The notes under the pieces: model-generated
Database searches by the model: none
The model's input: the letters and a program-made list of their open reading frames with translations, nothing else
What the model was told of the DNA's origin: nothing
Translations under genes and position numbers: made by a program
Shown: one piece after another, positions 24,714 to 33,377 of the stretch
How positions within the stretch are numbered: position 1 is the first letter of the stretch
Layout: every line of letters begins with the position of its first letter
DNA from: Comamonadaceae bacterium
Lineage (GTDB): Bacteria > Pseudomonadota > Gammaproteobacteria > Burkholderiales > Burkholderiaceae_C
Length of the DNA: 51,024 bases
NCBI GenBank assembly: GCA_027486495.1
Contig: JAIXOZ010000086.1
Span: 1-51,024 of the forward strand
Reading direction: 5' to 3'

Positions 24714-25652
24714 TCAATCTGCCAGGCTTAGTGCACTGTCTCTCAGGCAGCCCATGAAAATGCTTTGTTGCGTTTTCAGTCGCTCCTCGCGCAACCGAAA
24801 ACAGCACATCGGCCCACTGAGCAGCTTGGCGGGTGCACGCAGTACCTGCACCTGCGCAGTGGCTTCAAACTGTTTGGCCTGCTGATGGGCGATGGCCCAC
24901 AGCATCGGGGTTTGTCCCATCAGACTGAGGGCGAGCAAGGACGAGTCGGTTTGCACATCTGGACCGTGCCCCAAGCGATCGCCGTTGCGGTAGACCGACA
25001 GCATTCGGTCTATTTTGGGACGCAATGGGGTGTGGGGCGGCGGCAGCACCCAAGCCTCTTGCGCCAGATCCCCCCATGAAAGCTTCTTTTTTTTGTGCAA
25101 GCGGTGACCCAACCCTGCCAAGATGGTGCTGTGCTCCTCGTAAAGGGGCGTGACCTCCACCAGGTTCAAGTCGACACGCAATTCGGCGTGCGCCAGCATG
25201 AGGTCTAGGCGGCCATCCAGCAACTGCTCATAAAGCACCTCCAGTGGCAGCATCTGGGTGATGAGCAGCACCTCTGGCAAGATCTCGCGCGAACGCGCCA
25301 TAGCGCGGGCCAAGACCTCCTGCGAAAACGCAGCCAACACGCCGACCCGCATCTCAGCGCTGACACCACCGGACAAGCCCAGCAAGTCCTCCTCGGCCAG
25401 ATCGATCTCGGCCAGCACGCGGTGAGCGTGCTGAATGAGGCTCAAACCCGCCACAGTGGGCACCATGCGCTTGGTGGTGCGCTGAAACAAAATCACCTGC
25501 AACTGGTTTTCCAGCTGCGCAAGTGCCCTTGATGCAGCCGGTTGGGTGGAGTGCAGGATGTCTGCACACCGACTCAGGTTGAGCTCGCGCCCCAGAACGC
25601 TCACCAAGCGCAATTGCTGGAGCGTCAGCACCCTTTGTAAATTCAAAGCCAT
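24714..25652 (-). CDS. LysR-family transcriptional regulator
   Basis: A 312-aa regulator. The N-terminal winged helix at residues about 8-66 contains LSRCADILHSTQPAASRAL, and a linker helix leads to a type II periplasmic-fold effector domain at about 90-300. It diverges from the Bug-GMC oxidoreductase pair. The 132-bp gap has two overlapping inverted repeats, one just 7 bp from its own start, in line with autorepression plus activation of the divergent operon. ATG at 25652 is used rather than an in-frame TTG two codons earlier. Effector unknown, probably the imported acid or its product. Its 3' end converges on the yqeY-like gene with an 8-bp gap. Confidence 0.94.
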   Translation of the reverse strand: MALNLQRVLTLQQLRLVSVLGRELNLSRCADILHSTQPAASRALAQLENQLQVILFQRTTKRMVPTVAGLSLIQHAHRVLAEIDLAEEDLLGLSGGVSAEMRVGVLAAFSQEVLARAMARSREILPEVLLITQMLPLEVLYEQLLDGRLDLMLAHAELRVDLNLVEVTPLYEEHSTILAGLGHRLHKKKKLSWGDLAQEAWVLPPPHTPLRPKIDRMLSVYRNGDRLGHGPDVQTDSSLLALSLMGQTPMLWAIAHQQAKQFEATAQVQVLRAPAKLLSGPMCCFRLREERLKTQQSIFMGCLRDSALSLAD

Positions 25653-25658
25653 GATCAA

Positions 25659-25697
25659 TCATACCCATTCAGGTATGAATAGACCGGCATTATTCAT
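25659..25697. promoter_or_regulatory. Two overlapping inverted repeats, probable LysR operator
   Basis: TCATACC-N6-GGTATGA occupies 25659-25678 and ATGAATA-N9-TATTCAT occupies 25675-25697. Both have perfect 7-bp arms and share the central bases. LysR proteins bind such interrupted dyads (T-N11-A type) as a recognition site plus an activation site, matching the divergent gene layout. Confidence 0.65.
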
Positions 25698-25784
25698 TTG
25701 TCACACCGCAAGGGACTTTGAATAATGGCCAGCAGTCAAACACGGTTTTGACCTCAACCTACACCATCCAGGAGACCATTCACC

Positions 25785-26765
25785 ATGCCAACCCTTTCGG
25801 TTTCTCGACGTGCGGCCCACATTTTTTTGGCCAGCCTGATGCTGACGCTGGGCTTTGCCGCAACGGCACAAAACTACCCGAGCAAAGCCATCCGCATGGT
25901 CGTTCCCTGGCCTCCTGGCACGCCTGCCGATGTGTCCGGCCGCATGGTGGCCGAAAAAATGAGCACCGCTTTGGGCCAAGCCATCGTGGTGGACAACAAG
26001 CCTGGGGCAGCAGGCACCATTGGGATGGCCGATGCGTTGCGCCAGCCTGCCGACGGACACACCCTTTATCTGCTGTCCTCGGCTTCCCTGGTGGCACCGC
26101 TGCTGTTTCCGGCGCAGTCCATCCAATTCAGCCAGCTTGAACCCGTGGGTCACATGGCCTGGAGTTACAACGTGCTGGTTGCACCGATGACCAGCATGCT
26201 GAAAGGCCCCGCAGACATTGTTCAAACGGCCAAGGCAAAACCTGGCACGTTGAGTTTTGCATCCGGGGGCAACGGCACACCCGCGCATCTGGCTGGCGAA
26301 CTGTTCAAGCAACAAACCGGGTCCGTGACCACCCATGTGCCCTACAACCAGTTTGGCATGGCCATTGGAGACCTGATCGCCGACCGCACCAACTTCATGT
26401 TTTTGACGGCCTCAGCCGCCATCCCGCAAATACAAGGCGGCAAACTCAAAGCCATGGCTGTCACAGGTGCCAAACGTTTGCCTGCCCTCAAAGAGGTGCC
26501 CACCATGGCCGAGCAAGGCTTTGCTGACTTCGTGCTGCGTTCATTCGACGGCATGATGGTCAAGGTCGGGACCCCCAAAGAAGTGGTGGAGCGCCTGAAC
26601 ACCGAACTGAACAAAGCCTTGAATCTGCCCGAAGTTCGCGAACGCCTTGGGGCCTTGGCGCTGGAGACCGAGCCCATGAGCGGGAGCCAGTTTGGTGCCG
26701 TGATTGCCGCTGAAACCGAAAAGTGGCAACGCATCGGTCGCGCTGCCCAGATCAAGGCCGATTGA
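25785..26765 (+). CDS. Bug-family TTT periplasmic solute receptor
   Basis: A 326-aa receptor. The signal peptide covers residues about 1-28 (RRAAHIFLASLMLTLGFAA, ending ATAQ). The Bug pattern YPSKAIRMVVPWPPGTPADV, VDNKPGAAGTIG and QPADGHTLYLL follows. AGGAGA about 10 bases upstream supports ATG at 25785. The next gene begins directly after its stop codon, so receptor and GMC oxidoreductase are coupled. Typical ligands are mono-, di- or tricarboxylates. TctAB partners are not adjacent; those at 31385-33369 belong to another operon but could be shared. Confidence 0.93.
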   Translation: MPTLSVSRRAAHIFLASLMLTLGFAATAQNYPSKAIRMVVPWPPGTPADVSGRMVAEKMSTALGQAIVVDNKPGAAGTIGMADALRQPADGHTLYLLSSASLVAPLLFPAQSIQFSQLEPVGHMAWSYNVLVAPMTSMLKGPADIVQTAKAKPGTLSFASGGNGTPAHLAGELFKQQTGSVTTHVPYNQFGMAIGDLIADRTNFMFLTASAAIPQIQGGKLKAMAVTGAKRLPALKEVPTMAEQGFADFVLRSFDGMMVKVGTPKEVVERLNTELNKALNLPEVRERLGALALETEPMSGSQFGAVIAAETEKWQRIGRAAQIKAD

Positions 26766-28382
26766 ATGTGCATCAAGGACACCCCTTGCGACATCGTCAT
26801 TGTCGGGGCTGGCTCGGCTGGCTGCACCCTGGCTGCCCGGCTCAGCGAAGACCCCAACCTGCAGGTCACTTTGATCGAAGCAGGTACGCCCTCCAAGTAC
26901 CCATGGCTGAGCATTCCCATCGGCTATTTCAAAACCGTTGGCAACCCGGCACACGATTGGCAATTTGAAACACAACCCGAAACCGGCATGGCCGATCGGC
27001 GCTTGCCCTGGCCGCGAGGCAAGGGCCTGGGGGGCTCCAGCCTGATCAACGGCATGCTGTATTTGCGCGGCCACCAACAGGACTATGACCGTTGGCAAGA
27101 CTTGGGCAACCCGGGCTGGTCCTGGGCCGATGTGTTGCCCTATTTCCAACGCGCCATGAACACCGACCGCCCCCACCCCGGTGATGGCCAAGAGGGGCCT
27201 TTGTGGGTTTCTGAAGTGCCCCATGATCCGCTTTCCGATGCGTTTGTTGCGGCCGCTGCGCAATGCGGCATCCCGCCGACGGCCGACTTCAATGGCGGTG
27301 ACAACTCGGGCGCGGGCTACTTTCGCATGAACACGCGCCACGGCCAACGCATGAGCACCGAGCGGGCCTATTTGCGGCGCGCCATGCAACGCCCCAACTT
27401 GCAAGTCATCAGCGGCGCGCAGGTCACCCGCATCCTGATGCAGGGCACGCGAGCACAAGGCGTGAGCTGGCTGCAAAACGGGCACAGCCACAGCCTGCAT
27501 GCGCGACATCAAGTGGTGCTTTGCGCAGGTGCCATCCAGTCCCCGCAACTCTTGCAGCTGTCCGGCATGGGACCAAGCGCCTTGCTGGCCAAGCAACAGA
27601 TTGCACCTGTCATCGATTTGCCAGGCGTGGGCGAGAACCTGCAAGACCATTTGCAAGTGCGTCCATCTTTTCGCTGCCAAGGTGTGGAAACGCTGAACGA
27701 TGTGGCCAACAGCCCATGGCGCAGTGCCCGCGATTTTTTGCGCTACCAACTCACCCGCACGGGGTCTCTGGCCACCGGGGTTTACCGGGCTGGCGCGTTT
27801 TTGTCCGTGGAGAATGCCCAGCAGCCCCACTGGCCCAATGTGCAGATCCATTTCGGCTTGGTCAGCTTTGACCGCCCCCACCAACCGCCCCACCCTTTTC
27901 CGGGCATCACCCTGTCGGCCTGCATTTTGCGGCCCGAAAGCCGAGGGCGTATTCAGATTCGCAGCGCCGACCCCCTGGACGCTCCCGAGATACAGGCCAA
28001 TTACCTGAGCGCCGAAAACGACCAACGCCTGGCCGTGCAAATGGTGCACAAAATGCGCGAAATCGCCAGCCAGTCACCGCTGTCCGACATCATCGTGCAA
28101 GAGCATGAACCTGGCGCAGCAAGCCAAAGTGATGGCGATCTGCTCGATTGGGTGCGCCGCCGCGCGGGCAGCATTTTTCACCCGGTGGGCACCTGCGCCA
28201 TGGGGCCGCAGAGCGACCCGATGGCGGTGGTCGATGCGCGGCTGCGGGTCCACGGTGTGCAAGGTCTGCGTGTGGTGGATGGCTCGATCATGCCGCGCAT
28301 CGTGTCCGGCAACACCAACGCGCCCATCATCATGTTGGCCGAAAAAGCCGCTGACCTGATCCGCGCAGACCTGCGGGCTTAA
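26766..28382 (+). CDS. GMC-family flavin alcohol oxidoreductase
   Basis: A 538-aa FAD enzyme of the glucose-methanol-choline family, close in type to choline and alkan-1-ol dehydrogenases. The FAD motif [19 protein letters not shown] is at residues about 11-29, GMC signature 1 ([20 protein letters not shown]) at about 82-101, signature 2 ([16 protein letters not shown]) at about 256-271, and the catalytic HPVGTC-type histidine motif near 475, with asparagine in SGNTNAP near 515. ATG at 26766 immediately follows the Bug stop. It probably oxidises an alcohol group of the imported compound or a precursor. The 3' end overlaps the convergent MarR gene by 4 bp. Confidence 0.93.
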   Translation: MCIKDTPCDIVIVGAGSAGCTLAARLSEDPNLQVTLIEAGTPSKYPWLSIPIGYFKTVGNPAHDWQFETQPETGMADRRLPWPRGKGLGGSSLINGMLYLRGHQQDYDRWQDLGNPGWSWADVLPYFQRAMNTDRPHPGDGQEGPLWVSEVPHDPLSDAFVAAAAQCGIPPTADFNGGDNSGAGYFRMNTRHGQRMSTERAYLRRAMQRPNLQVISGAQVTRILMQGTRAQGVSWLQNGHSHSLHARHQVVLCAGAIQSPQLLQLSGMGPSALLAKQQIAPVIDLPGVGENLQDHLQVRPSFRCQGVETLNDVANSPWRSARDFLRYQLTRTGSLATGVYRAGAFLSVENAQQPHWPNVQIHFGLVSFDRPHQPPHPFPGITLSACILRPESRGRIQIRSADPLDAPEIQANYLSAENDQRLAVQMVHKMREIASQSPLSDIIVQEHEPGAASQSDGDLLDWVRRRAGSIFHPVGTCAMGPQSDPMAVVDARLRVHGVQGLRVVDGSIMPRIVSGNTNAPIIMLAEKAADLIRADLRA

Positions 28383-28951
28383 TCGACCAGAGGCGTTGAT
28401 TTCCAATGGGCGCGGCTGCCACCCAGCCTGCGTCCGGTGGCACCTTCGGGCTTGTGTCTTTGGGCCACAGCCAATGCGCGCGCGCGCAGGCTGTGCATGG
28501 CCTTGGCCAGCGCTGCTCGCTCGTCTGTGCCTAAGTCTTGCATGACCTCGTTGTGCACCTGAACCACGCGGGGGAAAATTTGCCGGTACAACTGCTTGCC
28601 GGCCTCCGTCAGTTCAACCCTCGCCTTGCGGCCATCCCCAGGCACGGGCTGGCGGTCCACCAAGCCTTTGGCCATCAGGCCGCGCAAAGTTTTGGAGGCT
28701 TGCGATCGGTCCACCGTGGTGCGGGCTGCCAAGTCCGAAGGCGACATGCCGCCGAGTTCGGCCAACATCGCCGCAAACTGCCACTCCTCGCGGGTGATGC
28801 CGTACTCGTTTTCGCAAATGCGGGTCACCAATGAACCGCTGATGCCCAAGAACTCGTGCAGCTGAAAATTGAGCAGATCGAAGATCGACTGCGGATTTTC
28901 AAAATGGGGCAGCGGGTCAGAGGCCGCCAGGGATGCTTTGGGAAAACCCAT
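28379..28951 (-). CDS. MarR-family transcriptional regulator
   Basis: A 190-aa winged-helix regulator. The core spans residues about 20-150: helix-turn-helix MSPSDLAARTTVDRSQASKTL, then the wing DRQPVPGDGRKARVELTEAG. The C-terminal tail of about 30 basic residues is longer than usual. ATG at 28951 is chosen as the first codon giving a normal MarR start; the frame remains open further upstream across the neighbouring gene, without similarity. It diverges from the aminotransferase-TTT-deacetylase operon with a 19-bp dyad between, so it most likely represses that operon until an effector binds. Confidence 0.92.
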   Translation of the reverse strand: MGFPKASLAASDPLPHFENPQSIFDLLNFQLHEFLGISGSLVTRICENEYGITREEWQFAAMLAELGGMSPSDLAARTTVDRSQASKTLRGLMAKGLVDRQPVPGDGRKARVELTEAGKQLYRQIFPRVVQVHNEVMQDLGTDERAALAKAMHSLRARALAVAQRHKPEGATGRRLGGSRAHWKSTPLVD

Positions 28952-28987
28952 GTTTGCAACAGCCTGTCTACGGGAAAGACCTGAGGA

Positions 28988-29006
28988 TAATGGATTTTTT
29001 CCATTA
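28988..29006. promoter_or_regulatory. 19-bp dyad TAATGGA-N5-TCCATTA, probable MarR operator
   Basis: Perfect 7-bp arms around a five-T spacer lie centrally in the 81-bp gap between the MarR gene and the aminotransferase operon. Size and symmetry suit a MarR dimer. With such a short gap it must overlap at least one promoter. Confidence 0.7.
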
Positions 29007-29032
29007 CCCCCTTGCTGCCTATGCTCGGGGGC

Positions 29033-30394
29033 ATGAATTCCAACAGCATCGACATCCGCAGCGCCAACGCGCAGCACATGTACCACCCCATGATCGACCC
29101 CAAGGCGGTGCAAGCTGCGCCGCCCTTGATCATTGACCGGGGCGAAGGCGTGCACGTCTACGACATCGACGGCAAGCGTTATCTGGACACGGTGGCTTCC
29201 CTGTGGAACGTGAACGTGGGGCACAACCGCCCCGAGGTCATCGACGCCATCAAGGCGCAACTGGACAAGCTGGCTTATTACTCCACCTTTCAAAACACCT
29301 CCAACCCGCCGGCCATCGAGCTGTCGGCGCGTCTGATGCGCATGTTTGCCCCCGAGAAGATGAACAAGGTGTTCTTTTCATCGGGTGGCTCAGACGCGGT
29401 GGAAACCGCGCTCAAACTGGCGCGCCAATACTGGAAGCTCAATGGCCAGCCCGATCGCCACCAGTTCATCTCGCTCAAATGGGGCTACCACGGCGTGCAT
29501 TTTGGCGGCGCGTCCATCAACGGCAACCCGATGTTCCGCAGCGCCTACGAGCCCCTGCTGCCCGGCTGCCACTTGGCCGAGACGCCCTACACCTACCGCA
29601 ACCCCTGGAACGAAACCGACCCGGCCAAGCTTTCTCAGCTGTGCCTGGACCAGTTGTCGCAGCTGATCGAGCAAGTTGGGGCGCACAACATCGCCGCCCT
29701 GGTGGCGGAGCCGGTACAAGGCGCAGGCGGCGTGATCGTGCCGCACGACAGCTACTGGCCGGGTCTGCGGCAACTGCTGGACCAGCACGGCATCTTGCTG
29801 ATCAGCGATGAAATCGTGACCGGCTTTGGCCGCATTGGCGCCATGTGCGGTGCGCGCGCATGGGGCGTGGCCCCGGACATCATGGCCATGGCCAAGGGCA
29901 TCAATTCGGGTTATGTGCCTTTGGGGGCCACGCTCATCAACGAACGCCTGGCCAGCGCCTGGAACCAGCCCGGCGTGCCCGCTGCGCTGATGCACGGCTA
30001 CACCTATTCGGGCCATGCGCTGGCCTGCGCTGCGGCCAACGCGAATCTGGACATTGTCGACAGCGAGGACCTGCCCGGCAACGCCAGCCGCGTGGGGGCT
30101 TACATGCAAGATCAGCTGCAAGAGTTGATGGCGTACGCCCATGTGGGCGAAGTGCGCGGCAAAGGCATGATGGCCGCCGTTGAACTGGTGACCGACAAAG
30201 CCAGCAAGGCCATGCTCATGCCGCCCTCGCCTTACATCCAGACGCTGGTGGGCACGGCCCGCCATGCGGGTGCCATCATCCGCGTGCAAGGCAACCGCCT
30301 CATCCTGTCGCCGCCCCTGGTCTTTACCCGCCAGGATGTGGACGAGAGCCTGCGCATCTTGCACATCGCGTTCTCTGCCGCAGAAAAAGTTTGA
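29033..30394 (+). CDS. Class III (omega) aminotransferase
   Basis: A 453-aa PLP enzyme of the class III aminotransferase family, which uses omega-amino groups of substrates such as beta-alanine, GABA or putrescine with pyruvate or 2-oxoglutarate. The PLP phosphate loop SSGGSDAVETALK is at residues about 116-128, the cofactor aspartate is D259 in SDEIVTGFGR, and the Schiff-base lysine is K288 (MAKGINSGYVPLG). ATG at 29033 follows GGGGG; ATG 29021 is possible but lacks a ribosome site. It leads a five-gene operon with a TTT transporter and a deacetylase, suggesting it removes the amino group freed by deacetylation. Confidence 0.94.
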   Translation: MNSNSIDIRSANAQHMYHPMIDPKAVQAAPPLIIDRGEGVHVYDIDGKRYLDTVASLWNVNVGHNRPEVIDAIKAQLDKLAYYSTFQNTSNPPAIELSARLMRMFAPEKMNKVFFSSGGSDAVETALKLARQYWKLNGQPDRHQFISLKWGYHGVHFGGASINGNPMFRSAYEPLLPGCHLAETPYTYRNPWNETDPAKLSQLCLDQLSQLIEQVGAHNIAALVAEPVQGAGGVIVPHDSYWPGLRQLLDQHGILLISDEIVTGFGRIGAMCGARAWGVAPDIMAMAKGINSGYVPLGATLINERLASAWNQPGVPAALMHGYTYSGHALACAAANANLDIVDSEDLPGNASRVGAYMQDQLQELMAYAHVGEVRGKGMMAAVELVTDKASKAMLMPPSPYIQTLVGTARHAGAIIRVQGNRLILSPPLVFTRQDVDESLRILHIAFSAAEKV

Positions 30395-30425
30395 TTTCAC
30401 TTCACCCCACCAACAGGAGACTCAC

Positions 30426-31382
30426 ATGAACCACCGCATCCGTTTGATCGCCCTCGCCGCTCTGGCCGCTGCCGCTGCCCTGCCCGCCATGGCGCAGGAC
30501 AAATGGCCCAGCAAGCCCATCGAGATCATCTACCCCTACCCACCGGGCAACGACATGGACGTGGTGACCCGCCTGGTCGCAGAAGGCATGAGCAAGCGCC
30601 TGGGTGTGCCGGTGCAGGTGATCAACAAGCCCGGCGGCGGCGGCGTGGTGGGCTTTGCCGAGATGACCCGCGCCAAACCCGATGGCTACACCATCGGCAC
30701 CTGGACGCCTGGCCCGGGCATCTCGCAAATCATTGCGGGCAACACACCCTACAAAATCAGCGACTACCAATCGGTGGGGGGCATGCTGATCAACGATTTC
30801 GTGTTGGCTGCGCGTGGCGATATTCCGGCCACCAACCTCAAAGAATTTGCCGCTTGGGCCAAGAAAAGCGGCAAACCCGTCGTGATTGGCAGTTATGCCC
30901 CCGCCGCCGTGCCTGCGCTGATCGCCGCCAAGATTGCCAAAAAAGACGGCTGGGCCTACAAGGTCGTGGCTTTTCCGAACCCCAGCGCCAAGGAACTGGT
31001 CGCGGGTGATGCCGATGTGACCACCGCCGGGGCTGAAGGGGCCATCTCTTATGCCAAGGCCGGTCAGATCAAAATCCTGTCCGCTTGGGGCCCACAACGC
31101 AACCCTGTCTTCCCGAACGCCGCAACCCCCGCCGAAGAAGGCTACGGTGACTTGTACACCTGGGGCGGCATGGCCGCACCAGTGGGCGTGCCCAAGGACA
31201 TCATCAACAAGCTCTCCAGCGTGATGATGGAATCGCTCAAAGACAAGGCCGTGCAAGACCAATTCAAGAAAGCCGGTATCCCCGCCTTCCCCATGACCGC
31301 CGACCAAATGAGCAAGCGCGTGACTGAAGACGCCAAATGGATTGGCGAGCTGATGACCGAACTGGGCATGACCAAGAAGTGA
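30426..31382 (+). CDS. Bug/TctC-family TTT periplasmic receptor
   Basis: A 318-aa receptor. The signal peptide spans residues 1-24 (LIALAALAAAAALPAMAQ) with AMA-Q cleavage. Bug features are WPSKPIEIIYPYPPGNDMD, INKPGGGGVVGFAEM and AKPDGYTIGTW. The first ligand loop reads YPPGNDMDV, an unusual sequence that may reflect an uncommon ligand. AGGAGA precedes ATG 30426. The tctB gene starts 2 bp after its stop and tctA follows, making this the only complete TTT system in view; the other three Bug genes are orphans. Confidence 0.96.
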   Translation: MNHRIRLIALAALAAAAALPAMAQDKWPSKPIEIIYPYPPGNDMDVVTRLVAEGMSKRLGVPVQVINKPGGGGVVGFAEMTRAKPDGYTIGTWTPGPGISQIIAGNTPYKISDYQSVGGMLINDFVLAARGDIPATNLKEFAAWAKKSGKPVVIGSYAPAAVPALIAAKIAKKDGWAYKVVAFPNPSAKELVAGDADVTTAGAEGAISYAKAGQIKILSAWGPQRNPVFPNAATPAEEGYGDLYTWGGMAAPVGVPKDIINKLSSVMMESLKDKAVQDQFKKAGIPAFPMTADQMSKRVTEDAKWIGELMTELGMTKK

Positions 31383-31384
31383 CG

Positions 31385-31873
31385 ATGAAGCCTGAGACAA
31401 GCGTTCGCGGTTGGTCCTGGGACCGGGTCTTGCTGCTGGTCTTGGCACTGATGGCGGGCAATCTGCTCATGGCCAGTCGCCAGCTCATCGTGCCTTACCC
31501 GGAAACCGCGCTTTGGTACGAATCGGCGGCCTTTTTTCCGATGCTGGCGCTGGGGCTCATGGCCTTGGCCGGTCTGGTCGAGGTGTTCAACCGCCGCGAT
31601 GCCCTCGAACTCAAGGACTCGGACGAACTCGACTCCAGTCAGGCCCGCATGGGTCTGGCCTGGGCCGTTCTGGGGCTGTTTGGCCTGTACATGCTGGCCG
31701 TGCCTTGGCTGGGTTATCTGAGCAGCACTTTGCTCTTTCTGGTGGCCAGCAGCCGGGTGCTGGGCTTTGCCTGGCGCACCACTTGGGCGCTGAGCCTGCC
31801 CTTGGCGCTGGCCATGTGGTGGGTGTTTCTGAAACTCCTCAAAGTCCACTTCGGACACGGCTGGTTGATCTGA
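31385..31873 (+). CDS. tctB: TTT transporter small membrane subunit TctB
   Basis: A 162-aa inner-membrane protein with four predicted helices: about residues 13-31 (WDRVLLLVLALMAGNLLMA), 45-63, 91-125 in two parts, and 135-153 (WALSLPLALAMWWVFLKLL). Its size and layout are those of TctB, the poorly conserved small subunit that joins TctA in proton- or sodium-driven uptake. ATG at 31385 is 2 bp after the receptor stop, and tctA follows by 2 bp. Identity rests mainly on topology and context. Confidence 0.9.
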   Translation: MKPETSVRGWSWDRVLLLVLALMAGNLLMASRQLIVPYPETALWYESAAFFPMLALGLMALAGLVEVFNRRDALELKDSDELDSSQARMGLAWAVLGLFGLYMLAVPWLGYLSSTLLFLVASSRVLGFAWRTTWALSLPLALAMWWVFLKLLKVHFGHGWLI

Positions 31874-31875
31874 CC

Positions 31876-33369
31876 ATGGAATTTTTTGACAGTCTGTCGC
31901 AAGGTTTTGCGGCCTTGGGCACTTGGCCAATCGTGCTGTCCCTGTTGATGGGCTCGGCACTGGGCATTGTGGTAGGCGTGCTGCCCGGCGTGGGGCCCGG
32001 CGTGACGATTGCCGTGCTGCTGCCCTTCACGTATGGCATGGCCCCGCTGGCGGGCATTTCCTTGCTGCTGGGGGTGTACTGCGGCGCCTTTTACGGTGGC
32101 GCGGTCACGTCCATCCTGATTCGCACGCCCGGCGAAGCCTCGTCCATCATGACCATGTTCGATGGTTACCCCATGGCCAAAAATGGCCAGGCGCAAAGGG
32201 CTTTGTCATTGGCCTTCATGTCGGCATTCATTGGCGGAATTGTGAGCGCCTTGCTGCTGGGCCTGGCAGCACGCCCACTGGCTGGTTTTGCGGCCAAATT
32301 TGGCGCACCTGAAAGCGTCATGGCCATCTTGCTGGCCAGCCTGTGCGTGGGCAAGGCCTATCAGCGCCAGTTTGCCTCGGCCATGATGATGATGTGCTTG
32401 GGCTTCTTCCTGGCCACCGTGGGCATCGACCCCAACTCCAACGAACAACGCTACACGCTGGGACTCCCCGCCCTGCTCAGCGGTATCCCGTTGGTGCCCG
32501 TGGCGGTGGGCATGTTCGGCATGGCGCAGGCTTTGGTCATGGTCAGCTCGCCTGTGCCCACGATTGATTCGTCGCTGATTGGCCGTGCAGGCGTGTCATG
32601 GCGCGCTTTTCTGGAGCCCTTCAAATACCCCAAAACCTTGGGCAAGGGCCTGTTCCTGGGCTCGGCCATCGGTGTCTTGCCCGCTGTGGGTGCGGCCTTG
32701 TCCACCTCGCTGGCTTACTTTTGGGCGCAACGCGGTGCCAAAGACACCACGCCTTTTGGCGAGGGCAACCCCGAGGGCATCGTCGCAGCCGAAAGCGCCA
32801 ACAACTCCAACTCGGGCGGCGCCATGATCACGGTGCTGACCTTGGGCATTCCGGGCGACGCCATCACCGCCATCATCATGGGCGTGTTTGTGGTGCACGG
32901 CATCGTGCCGGGCCCGTCGCTGTTCATGGACCGCCCGGAAATCATCAACGGCGTGCTGTCGGCCTTGCTGGTCATCAACGTGGTCATCCTGGCCCTGCTC
33001 GTGGTGTGCGTCAAACCGCTGGCCCGCCTGGCCTATGTGAATCCACGCATTCTGGGCCTTGCGATTTTGGCGCTGTGCTTTGTGGGCGCCTACTCGGCGG
33101 CCAATTCGATGTATTACGTGCTGATTGCCACGGTGTTCGGCGTCTTCGGGTTGGTGTGTGCACGGGCCAATATCCCCACCATTCCGCTCATTTTGGGTAT
33201 GGTCATGGGTGACACGCTGGAGTCGGCCTTGCGGCAAACGCTGGGCCGCAGCGACGGCTCGCTGATGCCGTTCATCACACGCCCCATCTCGGCCAGCATC
33301 TTGGCCGTCATGGTTCTGATGTTGATCTGGCCCTGGCTGTCCCGGGTGCTGATCAAAAGCAAAGACTGA
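31876..33369 (+). CDS. tctA: TTT transporter large membrane subunit TctA
   Basis: A 497-aa inner-membrane permease with about 11-12 helices, the channel subunit of the TTT transporter. The family motif VGVLPGVGPGVTIAVLLPFT is at residues about 35-54, with GAFYGGAVTSILIRTPGEAS near 73-92 and the second repeat motif GNPEGIVAAESANNSNSGGA near 298-317, followed by LGIPGDAITAIIMG. Length matches TctA. It follows tctB by 2 bp; the deacetylase begins 8 bp after its stop. It may also serve the orphan Bug receptors in this window. Confidence 0.97.
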   Translation: MEFFDSLSQGFAALGTWPIVLSLLMGSALGIVVGVLPGVGPGVTIAVLLPFTYGMAPLAGISLLLGVYCGAFYGGAVTSILIRTPGEASSIMTMFDGYPMAKNGQAQRALSLAFMSAFIGGIVSALLLGLAARPLAGFAAKFGAPESVMAILLASLCVGKAYQRQFASAMMMMCLGFFLATVGIDPNSNEQRYTLGLPALLSGIPLVPVAVGMFGMAQALVMVSSPVPTIDSSLIGRAGVSWRAFLEPFKYPKTLGKGLFLGSAIGVLPAVGAALSTSLAYFWAQRGAKDTTPFGEGNPEGIVAAESANNSNSGGAMITVLTLGIPGDAITAIIMGVFVVHGIVPGPSLFMDRPEIINGVLSALLVINVVILALLVVCVKPLARLAYVNPRILGLAILALCFVGAYSAANSMYYVLIATVFGVFGLVCARANIPTIPLILGMVMGDTLESALRQTLGRSDGSLMPFITRPISASILAVMVLMLIWPWLSRVLIKSKD

Positions 33370-33377
33370 AATCCCTG

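Noticed and set aside
26541-28049. Long open frame antisense to the GMC oxidoreductase
   Set aside because: High-GC codon usage opens long antisense frames. The sense strand has all GMC motifs; the antisense product is rich in His, Gln and Gly with no domain.
28379-29293. A 304-residue version of the MarR protein
   Set aside because: The extra N-terminal residues overlap the start of the aminotransferase and the operator. ATG at 28951 gives a normal MarR length.
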